From Struthio camelus (lineage: Eukaryota; Chordata; Aves; Struthioniformes; Struthionidae): DNA of 64,000 bases. Made by a program: the position numbers and the translations under genes. The stretch spans positions 70,672,487 through 70,736,486 of the forward strand of contig NC_090942.1 of assembly GCF_040807025.1 (NCBI RefSeq), written 5' to 3'. This document shows, in pieces, positions 36,291 to 47,600 of this stretch (within the stretch, counting starts at the first letter, position 1; each line of letters starts with the position of its first letter). Under the pieces are notes generated by a model. That model saw only the letters and a program-made list of their open reading frames with translations, was not told the DNA's origin and did no database searches.

Positions 36291-36636
36291 CCCTGCCACA
36301 CTCAGTTCCTCACACGTACCCAACAGGAACAGTAAACAGATACCAGACTTCTTCCCCATACTTCTCTGCTATGGAAGGAGAAACTTGACCACTCCCATAA
36401 CATGTGTACTTCAGACTCTACAAGGAGAAACACTGCAAAAGGGAAGATACCTTTATTTTTTCCCCTCCCTTAAGATGTTAGTCTTGTTGATCTGCAACAA
36501 GGTTTAATGAGGCAAAGCATTGCTGAAATCCATTTCAATAAACAGCATATTAAGACCACAGGGAACCTGTCCCCTATGTGGTTTGGCCTGCAAAGGACAT
36601 GCCAGCCCATAACCGTGCTTACAAGCCCTTCCCCCT

Positions 36637-36647
36637 CCCCCCCCCCC
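36637..36647 (+). repeat. Poly-C tract (11 C)
   Basis: This is an uninterrupted C run shortly beyond the CR1 fragment. Confidence 0.95.
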
Positions 36648-37291
36648 ATGATTTTGCCTCATCCAAGAGGCATCATCCTCCTAAAGGAGGGAATCACAGG
36701 CTTGAGGGGCAGAAAGCAGGGGGGAAGGAGAAGGAACAGAGACATTGCAATACATGATCCAGGTGAAGGATAGGCTGAACAAGGCCCTTTGTGAATCTGT
36801 GGCTGCCCATACCTGTGCTAACCTGAAAGCAAAGAGATGGTTTGGTACCATCTGGGTAAAATCAAAGTAATTGGCTTGAAGTTTCTCAGGACTTTCCCCA
36901 TCATAGGGAACTACAGGTGACCACAGCTTCTAAATTACAAGCTTTTTCTATGCATTTCCCTCAGAGAGAGGATACAACACTACTAGCTTAATTTCAGAAG
37001 TGACAAACTGAGAAGCTGTAGGGTAGAATACCTTAGCTGAGATGCCAGCAAGTCTGTGGCCCAGCTAAGGACAGACCCTGTCTCCTAGTTACAAGTCATT
37101 TATTTGCTAGACTTTTAAGAAAGATATCCTTCTTGTCAGAGAGGAGGCTGCTTAGATCCATCCCCCTTCTCACTCTCAAACATGCAGGCTGAATGCTTGA
37201 GGCAGTTCACTTTTGATTCTCTTGCTTTCAGCTTCAGGCTGCACCCCCTCTCAACATTTCCAATTAATTTCACTTCTAATCACTCCAGCAA

Positions 37292-37314
37292 GGGGGGGGG
37301 GGGGGGGAGGGGGG
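37292..37314 (+). repeat. Poly-G tract (16 G, A, 6 G)
   Basis: This is the longest G run of the window, interrupted once by A. It has strong G-quadruplex potential on the plus strand. It is also a place where sequencing or assembly length errors are likely. Confidence 0.95.
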
Positions 37315-39000
37315 ACAGTTTGCTCATGTAAAAACACATTGGAACATGCTGAATGCTTCCTGCTCCCAACAGTTAAGTTTCACTGTATGTTTATCTTTAG
37401 TATTCAGTGGTACTTAGGCTCTAAATGGGCCACAAAGACCTGATGCACCTAGATGCTTGTCTGACTACCTCCTTACTGGGGCATATTTACCTGTGCTTCT
37501 TTATGCTGCTTTAGTATGTAAAGCCAGTGTCTCAGCCTGGACTCAAAGTATTCCCATCTGTTTATTGTCACTCAGAAATACTTCACAGAGCATGCATGGC
37601 ATTTTATTTTATTTTTTTCTTTTTAAAGAAAAGTTTTATTATCTATACTCAAGAGAAGTCTTGGATTGGCTTTTTTAATTAAATACTTGTTTTATCTCCC
37701 CATGTCTTGTTGCTGTTTTCACACTATTTTTCCATTCTATGCTTTTGGATGAAGATCACAGTTACAATATGATTTATAACAACCTTCTACTTATCAGGTA
37801 CTCTGACTTCTTAGGAGGAAGAACACCCAGCTTCCTCATCAGCCTTTATTTTAATTAGGCTCAAAATGCCCTTTTCCCCCCGACCCTATATAACATGTCA
37901 GTGAGCAGGAAGGAACACAGCCATATTACTGTTTCTCTTTAGAACAAAGGCAGGAACTTTTGATCACTGTGGTTTCTATGCCAGATTAGTGATGGAGGCA
38001 GCACAACAACACTTTTCAGTTTTCTCCAGAAGCCAGCATACAGATGCTACTGGGCTGAAGTTTAGTTGACAGAAAACTTGCATCTTGAACTGCCCTAAGG
38101 CTTGGAGCCAGAATTTGAATTCAGCTAACTAGAGCTGAATCCAAGCTGAATTTTGAGCTTTTCCAAACCTAAGAGGAAGGTGCAAGATTTGGATACTGAC
38201 TGCCATAGTCATTCAGATCTGGGACTGAGCTTGTTTCCTCCTCAGGTGCAAAGCAAAGTATCTCCATAGTCAGGTTAGTCAGCCCTATGTTTCCTTTCCT
38301 CAGAAGGATGAGGAAACACTTATCTAAACAGCCACAGCTGGATCTGACATGAGGAAGCAGAATGATCCCAGGAACCATCACACAAGACTCTTGGTTTTAA
38401 CAGGGTTAGTTTACTGTTCACAAGTCCAACCGTATCAGGCCAGCAGCTGCAACACAACTCTTCAGTAATGCCATACGGCATATTCAAGCTGTTGTTACTG
38501 TTTGCCCCTTGGGCCTTGACTGGAAAACAGCAAGGACTGAGGAATCACAATTCTGGTCTTCTGACATTACAGAGGAGAAACAATAGATAGAACAGCGAGA
38601 TCCTCAGTAGTGTTGATAAAGGGCAAATGCTACAAACACACAGGATGCATAAATGAAGGTTTAAAGTGAAAAAACATGAAAGTTTTTTGCAGATTAAGAA
38701 AGCAAGCAAAACTGACAAACAACTATTTTTCAGAAAACTTCAGCCATGCAGCAAAAGTCAGAGGCAGGTGGTCAGCTCCCTCCACATGGTAATTCTTTTG
38801 TACTCCTTGCTGGTTTGCCCTGCTGGGGCATCAGCTCCCGATGTTTGCACTCTAGTATGCTTTTACAGTCAAGCAGGGACAAAATGCTCAGCCCCTGGAA
38901 GAGAGAGGACAGTCTCTGACATCACTTGACAATAACACTTGGCAAGACTTGGCAATCTTGAAAAATGCAGGTATTTCTCAGACAGGCTCAGACTAGAAGA

Positions 39001-39140
39001 ACTAGCTACCAGAAATCCGCACGCACGCGCTAGCTACCAGAAATCCGCACGCACGCGCTAGCTACCAGAAATCCGCACGCACGCGCTAGCTACCAGAAAT
39101 CCGCACGCACGCGCTAGCTACCAGAAATCCGCACGCACGG
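39001..39140 (+). repeat. 28-bp minisatellite, five copies
   Basis: The unit GCTAGCTACCAGAAATCCGC followed by ACGCACGC is repeated five times (starts 39001, 39029, 39057, 39085, 39113). The only differences are the first base of copy 1 and the last base of copy 5. Each unit has CpG dinucleotides, an alternating CGCACGCACGCGC part and a GCTAGC palindrome. Near-perfect identity suggests recent expansion or homogenisation. It lies in BID intron 1. The repeats are directly adjacent with no spacers, so it is not a CRISPR-type array. Confidence 0.97.
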
Positions 39141-39645
39141 GGACTGGTTGTTGGGGCATGGGAATAAAAACTGGTATGCCACCCAGAAGACAACATACTC
39201 ATTATTTTAGTTTTAACAGACTTACAGCTGCTCTCATGTGCTAGCTTAGGTACAGCTCATCCATTAGTCAGAAAAATCAGAAATGCCACTTCATACTGCA
39301 ACTTACACACATCTCACAGCTGATACCCAAAATAAAGAGGAATGTGAAGAACCTGTTTTTTCCTCCACCTGACTGGCAAGTTAGGTGAGCAAGAAAAAGA
39401 AACACCAAAAGTGAAACAAATGGCTCTATGGACATGGGTGGCCACCAATAGCGAAACGATCACTGCCTTCAGTTATCTTCAGATCATATGAATGGACAAG
39501 AATTATTCTTCCAGACTCAAATACCAGAAACATCTGTACCGCTTTCTAAAAGACAGCGGCTATGAAGATGTTCACAATGTAAAAAGTTAAATACTAGATT
39601 GGCATGGGTCACTTGAATACACATGTCCAAGGGACAATACACTAA

Positions 39646-39676
39646 CCCCCCCCCCCCCCACCACCACCACCACACA
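39646..39676 (+). repeat. Poly-C (14) followed by (CCA)n/(CA)n
   Basis: Fourteen C run into ACC/CCA triplets and a short CACACA. This is simple-sequence DNA only. Confidence 0.95.
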
Positions 39677-41344
39677 TCACATTGATCAAAGCTGCCTGCT
39701 TACTGAAACCAAGTATGTAGATGTAAGAGTCAGGATGGCACCAGCAGAGCTACTAGGCAACAGTTCAGAGTGCAGGACAGTCTCCTTTCAAGGGCGAGTT
39801 TGTTTTTTTCTGGACCAACTGATACTTCCCAGAACTACTTTAGTGGAGCCTCTTCACTTTACCAGAAACCAAAGCATTCACTATAAAGACAAGGGCTAAG
39901 GCAGTTACAGGAAGAGGGGTACAAAGATAGATCTTCACAAGAGCATGCGCAGCTGCTCTGAAAGCATATACAACCCTTTCAATATTTGACAGCTTCTCCA
40001 AAACTAAAGATAAAATTTAAAAAATGAACTTTCATCCTCCTAAACATTAAGTGCATCAGCTGCAAACATCCCTTCCTTTTAGGTAGGGAACCGCCATGTA
40101 TTAGTAGGACAGCCAAAAAGATGATCCATGGAAGAAAAGCACAACACTGCTCCTTTGATTACACTGAGCATATCAGCCTTAGGAGACTCTCTCCCACTGT
40201 CCTTGTCTTTCAACTGCCACCTCCCTCTCCCACACCAAATAATTCAACAGATGATGCCAGGCAAAAATAAAAGCATATCGAAGAGATGTCTTAAGATAAG
40301 GTTATTAGGTTACTGTGCTCAGACTTCAAGTTGTGCATCAAAGTGGGCAACCAAGAGTAACGCTAACTGAAGATAGCATTCATCTTCTGGACCAGAGCCT
40401 TTTGACAGTGTTTCCTGATTAACATTTTGTGAGAATAAAGAGAGCATGATCTCTTTCAAGCACTTTTAACAATGATACACAGCCAAGAGAAGATCCTCTT
40501 TGAAAGAGATGAAATAGGAGCTATTTGAAAATCACGACAGAATTGCAGAACAGTCACCTCCAGGAATATACATTTCTTACTGCTGAAGCAGATCCGTGCA
40601 GTTACAAGACACCCTAGCGCCCTGCACTGATCTTCTACCGGACGCTGTTTCAGGGTCCTCAGCTGTAGGTCTAACAGCACTGTGGAAATGTGTGTATTTC
40701 ACTAGGAGAAGAAACATGACTGTGCATAAAAAGAGCACAGAACATTTAATCTGCATTTCCTCCTAAACTAAAACTGAAAGTGAACTCTCAGGCCCAGGAA
40801 GTGAATGTAAAACCAAAACAGTGACTAGCTGACCAAAGCGGATTTGTTTTGTATAGCTGTAAATCTAAGGGTGTAACAATAATTACATCAAGCTATCAGG
40901 AGTTGCACCGAGCAAGAACGTTCTCCTCCTTTAAAGGAGATGAAAGGGAGCCCAACATTTAACAACCACAGGGTCATTGCCCATTCTCCATGAAACTACA
41001 GTGGGGCATGCCAGGAACTGACCAAAGGTCAGAGTACTTCAAAGTCAGAAAACACAGCAGATTTGCTCTTCTTAAACAAGAATTCAGCACACGTGAGCAC
41101 TCATGTATGCAGTCTAATTTCCCTGCTTATTATCTTAGCTGAAGCCGAGTAAAAGCTCTGACATCTTGTAAATACAGTGGTGAGCAAACTATTGAGGTAA
41201 AAGGAGTTTGGAGCCACAATGAAACCCCTTTGTCATAGGGGAGAACAAACAGGGAAACATTTAAAGAATGAGGTGTGCAGCCTTTTTTCCCCATGTTCAT
41301 GAAGTAGGCCAGCCCCACCAAAACCCACTGGGCACTAGTGCACA

Positions 41345-42012
41345 CTGGGGGCTAACCAGCTAGAGAGCAGCTTTACAGAGAAGGATGTGGGGATCCTGGT
41401 GGACAAGTTGACCATGAGCCAGCAGTATGCCCTTGTGGCCAAGAAGGTCAGCGGTATCCTGGACTGCATTAGGAAGAGTATTGGCAGCAGGTGGAGGGAG
41501 GTGACCCTTCCCCTCTGCTCAGCACTGCTGAGGCTGCATCTGGAGTGCTGGGTCCAGTGCTGGGCTCCCCAGTACAAGAGAGATGCCGAGCTACTGGAGT
41601 GAGTCCAGCAAAAGGCCAGAGAGAGATGATTAAGGGAGAGAGAGAACTGGGACTCTTTAGCCTGGAGAAGATAAGGGGTAGGGAGGGAAATCATTTCAAC
41701 AACATGTATAAATACCTGTGAGGTGTAAAGAAAATGGAGCCAGACTCTTCTCAGTGGTGCCCAGCGACAGGATGAGAAGCAATGGGCACAAACTGAACCA
41801 CAAGAAGTTCTGTCTGAACATGAGGAAGAAGTTTCTTTATTGTGAGGGTGACTGAGCCCCAGAACAGGTGGCCCAGAGAGGTTGTGGAGTCTCCAGCCTT
41901 AGAGAGATTCAAGACTCAACAGGACACAGACCTGAGCAACCTGCTCTAGCTGATGGGGGTTTGACTAGATGATCTGCAGAGGTCTCTTCCAAACTCAGCC
42001 ATTCTGTGATCA
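41345..42012 (+). mobile_element. CR1 LINE fragment, 5'-truncated
   Basis: The sense strand is plus. It starts within the ORF2 C-terminal part, with frames reading LVDKLTMSQQYALVAKKVSG and [13 protein letters not shown] (41387-41602), then [20 protein letters not shown] (41491-41721). It ends with the CR1 3'UTR and a terminal CCATTCTGTGATC, the characteristic ATTCTGTG-type 3' end. Frameshifts and stops show that the copy is inactive. It lies in BID intron 1 in opposite orientation to the CR1 at 35.3 kb. Confidence 0.93.
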
Positions 42013-44716
42013 GAAAGGACTCCGTCACCCTCCAGTGCTACATCAGTGCAAAGAGATGAATTAAATCAGAAGACTGGATCAAGAATAGAAATTTCTACTT
42101 CCTCAAAGCAGTCCTAATAATGCTCTGACTAAGTCACAGGGCTACTGAAGGGGGATGGGCCTGAGAGAGGGATTCTTAGAGGAGCTGATGTAAGAAAGAG
42201 GCATTAACACACAAGGTAGTAAGAACTATGCTGTACACTTGCGCAACTGTTTGCAAAAGAATGGGCAGGAAACTGCAGTCAAGCTCACCCAGCTACGGGG
42301 AAAAGTGTCTAACGCATGCCACTGCCAGCTATGCAGAGTCCTCTTCACTATCAGTTATAGTCAAGATTACCGCAGGACAGCAGGTTGTCATTCTCTAAAG
42401 GCATCTGCCGCAAATCAAGACAGTCACTGAAGCTTGAGAACAAGTGACTTTCAATTCAAATAACAAGACTGAACATTCTGTATGACCCAGTACTTCTTTT
42501 TAAGTTTTACCCCTCCTTCTGTCTCCTTTGGTCTAGGTCAGTCTTTTTAAAAAAAAAAAAAAAAAAGAAAAATCAGACTTTAAAGTCTCTGAGGTAGGGA
42601 CCAAACAACATACACTATATTTGCAATCATTAACTGGTGAGGCTTAGCTAAAGCTGAACCCAGCTCCGCACCCTCATCCCAAGACAAGCCACCCAAAACT
42701 AACAGTGGGTCAAACTTTAAGTAGGAGTTTTGCATCTTTGGTCAAGCTACTTGTTCAGCTCCCTAATTAGAAATATTTGCATGTACTTGGCGTTGTACAG
42801 CACACAGATCAATACAACTCCTACTCCAAATGGTTGGTAATCTGACGTAGACAAAAAGCCACAACACGCTAAGAGAAAACCAAAAGACAGCACTGTGCAA
42901 AGAAATATCAGATTTGCTGGAAAGGTCTGCTCTTTCAAACTGGTGAACTACTAACTGGTAGAAGGAAGTGAAGCCTGCTCATTTACAGTCAATTCCCCTG
43001 AGCACAGAAAACCATAGACCAAGCTGACTCCCCTAGCCACCACTGTGAGTTAATTCATACCCAGAGGTAATGGGAACACCTCTATCGGGGAGCCTGGATC
43101 TAATAGCTGCTCCTGTGCAGTTATGCCAACAGTCTCTGCACTGACAACATACAAACTGCTAATGGTTATTGGGTCCTTCCTCCCTGCAGCACACATTGCA
43201 ACACAGCACTGTGCATTCAAGGTAACATAAGGGAAGCAGTAACTTCTAATGCCAAGCTGCCTCAGAAAGGTCTCCAAAGATGGCTTACTAGATTTAGGTG
43301 CCTGTCTGCTTCCAGATTAAACGTTTCCACTCTGTTACAGAAAAACCTGTTTGATCTGGCAGCTCTTCAGACTCCTGCTGAGTCTGAATTACTCCTGTTA
43401 TCCTCTTATGCAGCAAAAAGAGAACACAGAAAACCCACGGTATAACTGAGTCCAGCTAAGAGTCCTTGCGGAATATATACAAATATATCAGGCCTCCCTA
43501 CTTATACATCACAGCTCTTAGTGTTTGGGAGCTACCAGAAATCAAAAGCCACACTGAGCATCTTGTGAGGGCCCTCACATTATACAAAAAGGTATCTCCC
43601 TAGTGTTGGGCACTAGGACACAGCTCCCAAGATCAGAGACCCCAGGTTTGCACATGCAATGTTGATTGAACCATCAGCAGAATTTTATGTTATTCCACAG
43701 TAAGAAATAGCATCAAACTCACTATCTCCGTTGTACTAGTTCTGGCTGGCCTAATCTGATTGTAAGAAACAGGGGGCTGGGGAGGAGAGACAACACAACA
43801 AAACCACCTAACCAAAAACTAGTCTTATTTTTTCTTCCTGAACTCAGTGATATCACAAAGCATAAACAAGCAGGATCAGCCAAATAAGACAAGATCTTCA
43901 CAGCAGCATTTTTTAGTACAAGTTCCACTGAAAAGTGCATGCTACTATTGTTTAATACAGCTCAGTGCGTAGGCGACAAGAGAGTAAGTGCTCAATGAGA
44001 CACACAGCCTATCCAGAAGATTTACAATCAGATGTTACACTCAGTACATGCACAATGGAGTCTTTGCCTGGCTGGTCCCTAAGCCCTACCAATCAGTTAA
44101 CAGTAGTGGCAGGCATGCGACCTAGAGACAAGACAGGAAAATGGGAAGGGATAGGTTGCAGAAAGTCAAACAAACAAACTGCTAGCAATACTTTTTTTGT
44201 TTTTAAAAAAAAATGCATTCCTCAGAAGTTTCGTATAACAGCATCAGCACAAGGAATGGATATTGCAATGTTTCTTACCTTAAAGAGTTGAACTTTTAAT
44301 AAAAAGTTGCCAAAAAGGGCGATTTATTTTCATTTAATGTCTTTCAAGCTGTTATGCTTCCATATGCAGGTGAAAATAAAGTTTGTTTGATTACTGACAT
44401 AACTTTTTAAACAAAACCCAATCATTTTTCCCCCCCCACAAGAAGTGGACTTTTGCAAGAAGTCCTTTATTAAAAAACTGAAAAATAATTTCCTGTCGGG
44501 GAATCACCTTCTGCTCCTTCCCGCCCTAAACCTTTTAACCATTTTGGAGAGATAACAGAAGTATTCTGAGAATGGTCAGGAGATCTTCAGCCCAAGCACC
44601 CTAGGAAACATCAGAACAGTTCTCCACCTCTTCTGAAAGAAGTGTAGATTTTCTGGATTAAGAGTTTAGTGATCTAAATATCTGAGGCCCTGTACTTTGC
44701 TCTGCAGTTAAAAACT

Positions 44717-44736
44717 AAATATATATATATATATTT
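44717..44736 (+). repeat. (TA)n microsatellite
   Basis: About nine AT units sit between A-rich and TTTAA flanks, in BID intron 1. Confidence 0.9.
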
Positions 44737-45719
44737 AACAAAATAGAGAAACACAAAACCCATCAGGTTCCAAGCCACCGTTGCCCCAAGACACAGAGAC
44801 CCTAGCTTCACCACATGCACTAAGTGTCTGTTCCAAGGGATGGGAACCTGCTCCCTCAGGTCCCTTCTGCTTCACACACTCTCCAGCTCCCTGCTCCAGC
44901 CTGCAGATAGTCACCCTGAACTAAACACTATCATTACATCACAGGAACGCGAGTGCTGCTCACAGCAGACAAAGAAACAGCCGAGGCACTCACCACCTTA
45001 ACAGGCTGCCACAGCCACTTGCAGGCCTACAGAAGATAAGAGCTGAGAAAAAGCACACACTGAACTGACTGATCGGCATCACTGATCCGGTTTTCCCGCA
45101 GAGTTATGGGCGTTATTACTAGAAACCACTCCCACACCCCTCTGTGGCTGGAAAACCAGGGAACATCAACCCCTTTGGAGTTTCTGCTACAGGATTAACT
45201 CCTCGCTCTCCTATTCTGGGCAGATTTGCCTCCCGTCTGAAAACTCTTACCTAGGGCAAGCTCCTGGACTATACTAATTACGATAAAGCAAGACAGAGGC
45301 AATATCTCCGAGATAAGTCATAAAAAGCTAAGCAGGGAAGAGGGCAGTCTGTAACAGGAAACAGAGAAGGGGGGAGGGGGGCTGATCATGGCTGGGGAAA
45401 GTAGAAGACAACCTAGAGGAAATAACAGAACAGAGACCAAAAAAAAAAAAAAAAAGCCACACAGCAGAAGCAGCGTGGATGGAGAGCGGGAGCAGGGAAC
45501 AGACAACGTGCACCAGGACAAGTTTATTGGCAGAAGAAGGGAGCAGAAGACAGGAAGTAAAACAAAGAATAACTGACCTACAGAAGAAGATCAAGCTAGG
45601 ATCCAGCCGGTAGAAAGAAGAAGAAGAAAAAAGTAGACTGCCAGGAGAGAAGTTTTCCAACAGCAATAAAAGAGAGAGCAGAAACCGCACACACCCTCCC
45701 TCACAGTGACTTGGGGGGC

Positions 45720-45731
45720 GGGGGGGGGGGG
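45720..45731 (+). repeat. Poly-G tract (12 G)
   Basis: This is an uninterrupted G run at the left edge of the CpG-rich region. Confidence 0.95.
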
Positions 45732-46234
45732 AAGAGAAGAGAGGCAAACTGAAGGGGGTCTCAAGGGGATAAATAAATAAGTCAGTAAATAAAAAACAGA
45801 CAAACGAGCCACAGCTGCGCAGCCCTGGCAGACCGCACCCGGCGGAGCGGCCGGCCTGCCCGGCGCACCTGCCCGGCCCGGCCTCACGCCCTGCCCCGCC
45901 GCCGCCTCGCCGGGGGGAGGCAGCGGCGGACACGTCCCCGGCGGGGCTGGGGCGAGGGGGGGGGTATCTCGGCGGCAGCGGGGCCCGCAGCGCCGGGAGG
46001 GAGGGGAGGGGGATGCGGCGACGCTCAGCCGGGCGGCTTCCCGCCCTCCGCGGGGACGGCTCGCTGCAGGCAGCCGCTGCCGCCACCCTCCCTCCTGCCC
46101 GCGAAGGAAGGGGCAGGGGAGGTCACGCTCCGCGGCGGGAAGCTCAACGAAGCCGCTCAACAGCGGCAGCGCGGGGGCCAAGGCGGCCTCGGCCCCGCCG
46201 GAGGGGGGAGAGAGGGAGAGCGGGCGTTACTCAC

Positions 46235-46640
46235 CGCCGCGCCGTGCCCCGAACCAGGCAGCCCAGCACTCACCCGCTTCCTCCTCCGGCCGCGCTAATT
46301 CAGCCCCAGGCCCCGCCCCGCCCCGCCCCCCCGCTCTTCGAAACGGAGAGGGAAAGCGCGGCGCGCGGGGCCGCGGCCAACGGCTCCTGCCAGGCAACGG
46401 CCCGCGGCCAACGGCCGGCTGCCCCCGGCCGCCCCCGGCGAGGCACCCGCACCGCTGTGGGGCCGGGAGCGGGGCAGGTGCGGAGCGCCCGGCCGGCCAC
46501 CGCCACCGCCGGGGCTGGGTGTGGGGCCCTGCCGGGAAGGGAAGGGGGCCCGGGGCCGCCCTGAGGCGCTGGGGTGGCCGAGGGGCGCCGCGCCGCGCCG
46601 GGCGGGGAGGGGGCGCAGCGCAGGGCAGGGCAGGGCCTGC
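46235..46640 (-). other. BID: Probable BID non-coding first exon (5' end unknown)
   Basis: Two consensus donors on the minus strand lie 39 bp apart: GTGAGTG from 46273 (exon ends 46274) and GTGAGTAAC from 46234 (exon ends 46235). Either would give a 5' non-coding exon starting somewhere in the GC-rich block up to the NRF1-like site near 46650. Assignment to BID comes from strand and position, not from recognisable coding sequence. Confidence 0.5.
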
Positions 46641-46652
46641 CGCATGCGCGCG
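46641..46652 (-). promoter_or_regulatory. NRF1-like site
   Basis: The minus strand reads CGCGCATGCG with a GC-rich flank, one base from the palindromic NRF1 consensus YGCGCAYGCGCR. It is typical of TATA-less CpG-island promoters of mitochondria-related genes, and fits BID but does not prove it. Confidence 0.4.
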
Positions 46653-47344
46653 GCGTTGAGATACATCCCCGCTCACCGCAGGCCGCAAATGCACTTCCTC
46701 AGAGCAAACCCGAGGACCTATTAAAAAAAAAAAAAAGACCAAAAACCACAGCTGCCATGTGGAGGTGCAGGAGAGCGGTGCCAGGCCCGCGGCGCTGCCG
46801 CTGACCCGGCCTGGGCAGCCTCCGGGCTGCGCGGGCCCCATGGCCTGGCTGGCAGCTAAAACCGGGGGCAGGCTTCTCGCTGAGCTCGGCTCCGCCAGGC
46901 CCAGGCACACGGACAGGACGAGGAAAACTGCCCAGAGCGCATGTTGTGCCGCGCAGGCCTGCCCGCAGCCTTGGCCGATGTCCAGGGCAGGAAACCTTCC
47001 CGCCCTTCCCTAACCTATTAAGTATTCAGGGGAAAAACGTCTATAGGTTGTAGGCGATCAGCAGAGAATGGCATGGGAACAGGCTAAAAGAGAGCGGAAA
47101 TAAGCTCTCATCCAGCCTCCCTCCGACTCCCGGCCCCATGGAGATGCCAACCCATCCAACGGCCAAGAGCGGTATTGCCAGCCTGGTTAAGTGGTTTGTC
47201 TCAGAGTTCCCCCGCTTCCAGGTGAAGCCCTCTTGCAGAAATACATCAGCTTTGTCCTAAAGCTGTTCAGGTCCCGTGTGCCTGCTGTTGGGAAGGCTGG
47301 GCTGGAACTTAGATGGTTTCAAACGTTGAGCTTCTCCGCCTAAA

Positions 47345-47600
47345 TGTGTTCATATCCAATTTATAACCATTACAAATATTAAGAAATATTTTAAAGATTT
47401 GAAAGATTAAAAAATAAATCAATAATTTAAATACAGTTTTATAGATGTCCTATAGTATTATTTCAAACATTTTAATAGTTGTATACCTTGAATATGGTTT
47501 TAATACTGTTTTATCAATTCTTTTTATTAATATTTTTATGGATACTGTTTTATTAATAGAGTTTTGAAACAGTTTTAATACTGTTTTATTTCCCACAGTT
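47345..47600 (+). repeat. AT-rich block with imperfect 36-39 bp tandem units
   Basis: About 250 bp of strongly AT-rich DNA lies roughly 700 bp outside the CpG island. TACTGTTTTAT recurs at 47504, 47543 and 47579, with TTTTAATA and TTATTAATA around it, suggesting a decayed tandem repeat with a unit near 36-39 bp. It ends with a small CCCACAGTTT duplication. Confidence 0.6.

Larger units (their letters stand above)
27489..46234 (-). other. BID: BID first intron(s), about 18.7 kb
   Basis: This lies between the CpG-island exon donor and the ATG exon. Further non-coding exons may exist but cannot be picked out by eye. It contains two CR1 fragments in opposite orientation (35.3-36.3 and 41.3-42.0 kb), a MIR-like SINE (35.0 kb), a 28-bp minisatellite (39.0 kb), AT/GT microsatellites (29.55, 44.72 kb) and several G/C homopolymers. 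No ORF here resembles a host protein. Confidence 0.6.
45800..46660. promoter_or_regulatory. BID: CpG island, probable BID promoter
   Basis: The region has very high G+C with dense CpG, unlike anything else in the window. It contains consecutive GC boxes (about 46310-46333, CCCCGCCCCG repeats, Sp/KLF type) and an NRF1-like palindrome at 46641-46652 (CGCATGCGCGCGG). On the minus strand good splice donors leave the island toward BID, and the next annotated minus-strand gene body is BID. No TATA box is apparent. Long ORFs on both strands (for example 45328-46086 minus and 46227-46910 minus) are low-complexity Ala/Arg/Pro/Gly readings of CpG-rich DNA. Confidence 0.75.

Noticed and set aside
35390-36291. 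Reverse-transcriptase-like peptides in several frames
   Set aside because: They are not a host gene: broken pieces of CR1 ORF2 in a 5'-truncated, frameshifted LINE copy.
39001-39140. CRISPR-like array
   Set aside because: The repeats are contiguous with no spacers, in a vertebrate intron. It is a minisatellite.
45328-46086. 252-aa minus-strand ORF at the CpG island
   Set aside because: Its first part is Ala/Pro/Arg-rich GC-driven sequence and its second part a Phe/Leu/Ser-rich reading of purine-rich plus-strand DNA. No domain, and no splice or start support.
46013-46564. 183-aa plus-strand ORF in the CpG island
   Set aside because: It is Arg/Ala/Pro/Gly low complexity, expected by chance at this G+C content.
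46227-46910. 227-aa minus-strand ORF through the CpG island
   Set aside because: Its length comes from the lack of stop codons in GC-rich DNA. It crosses two good splice donors and a poly-A run, and resembles no protein.
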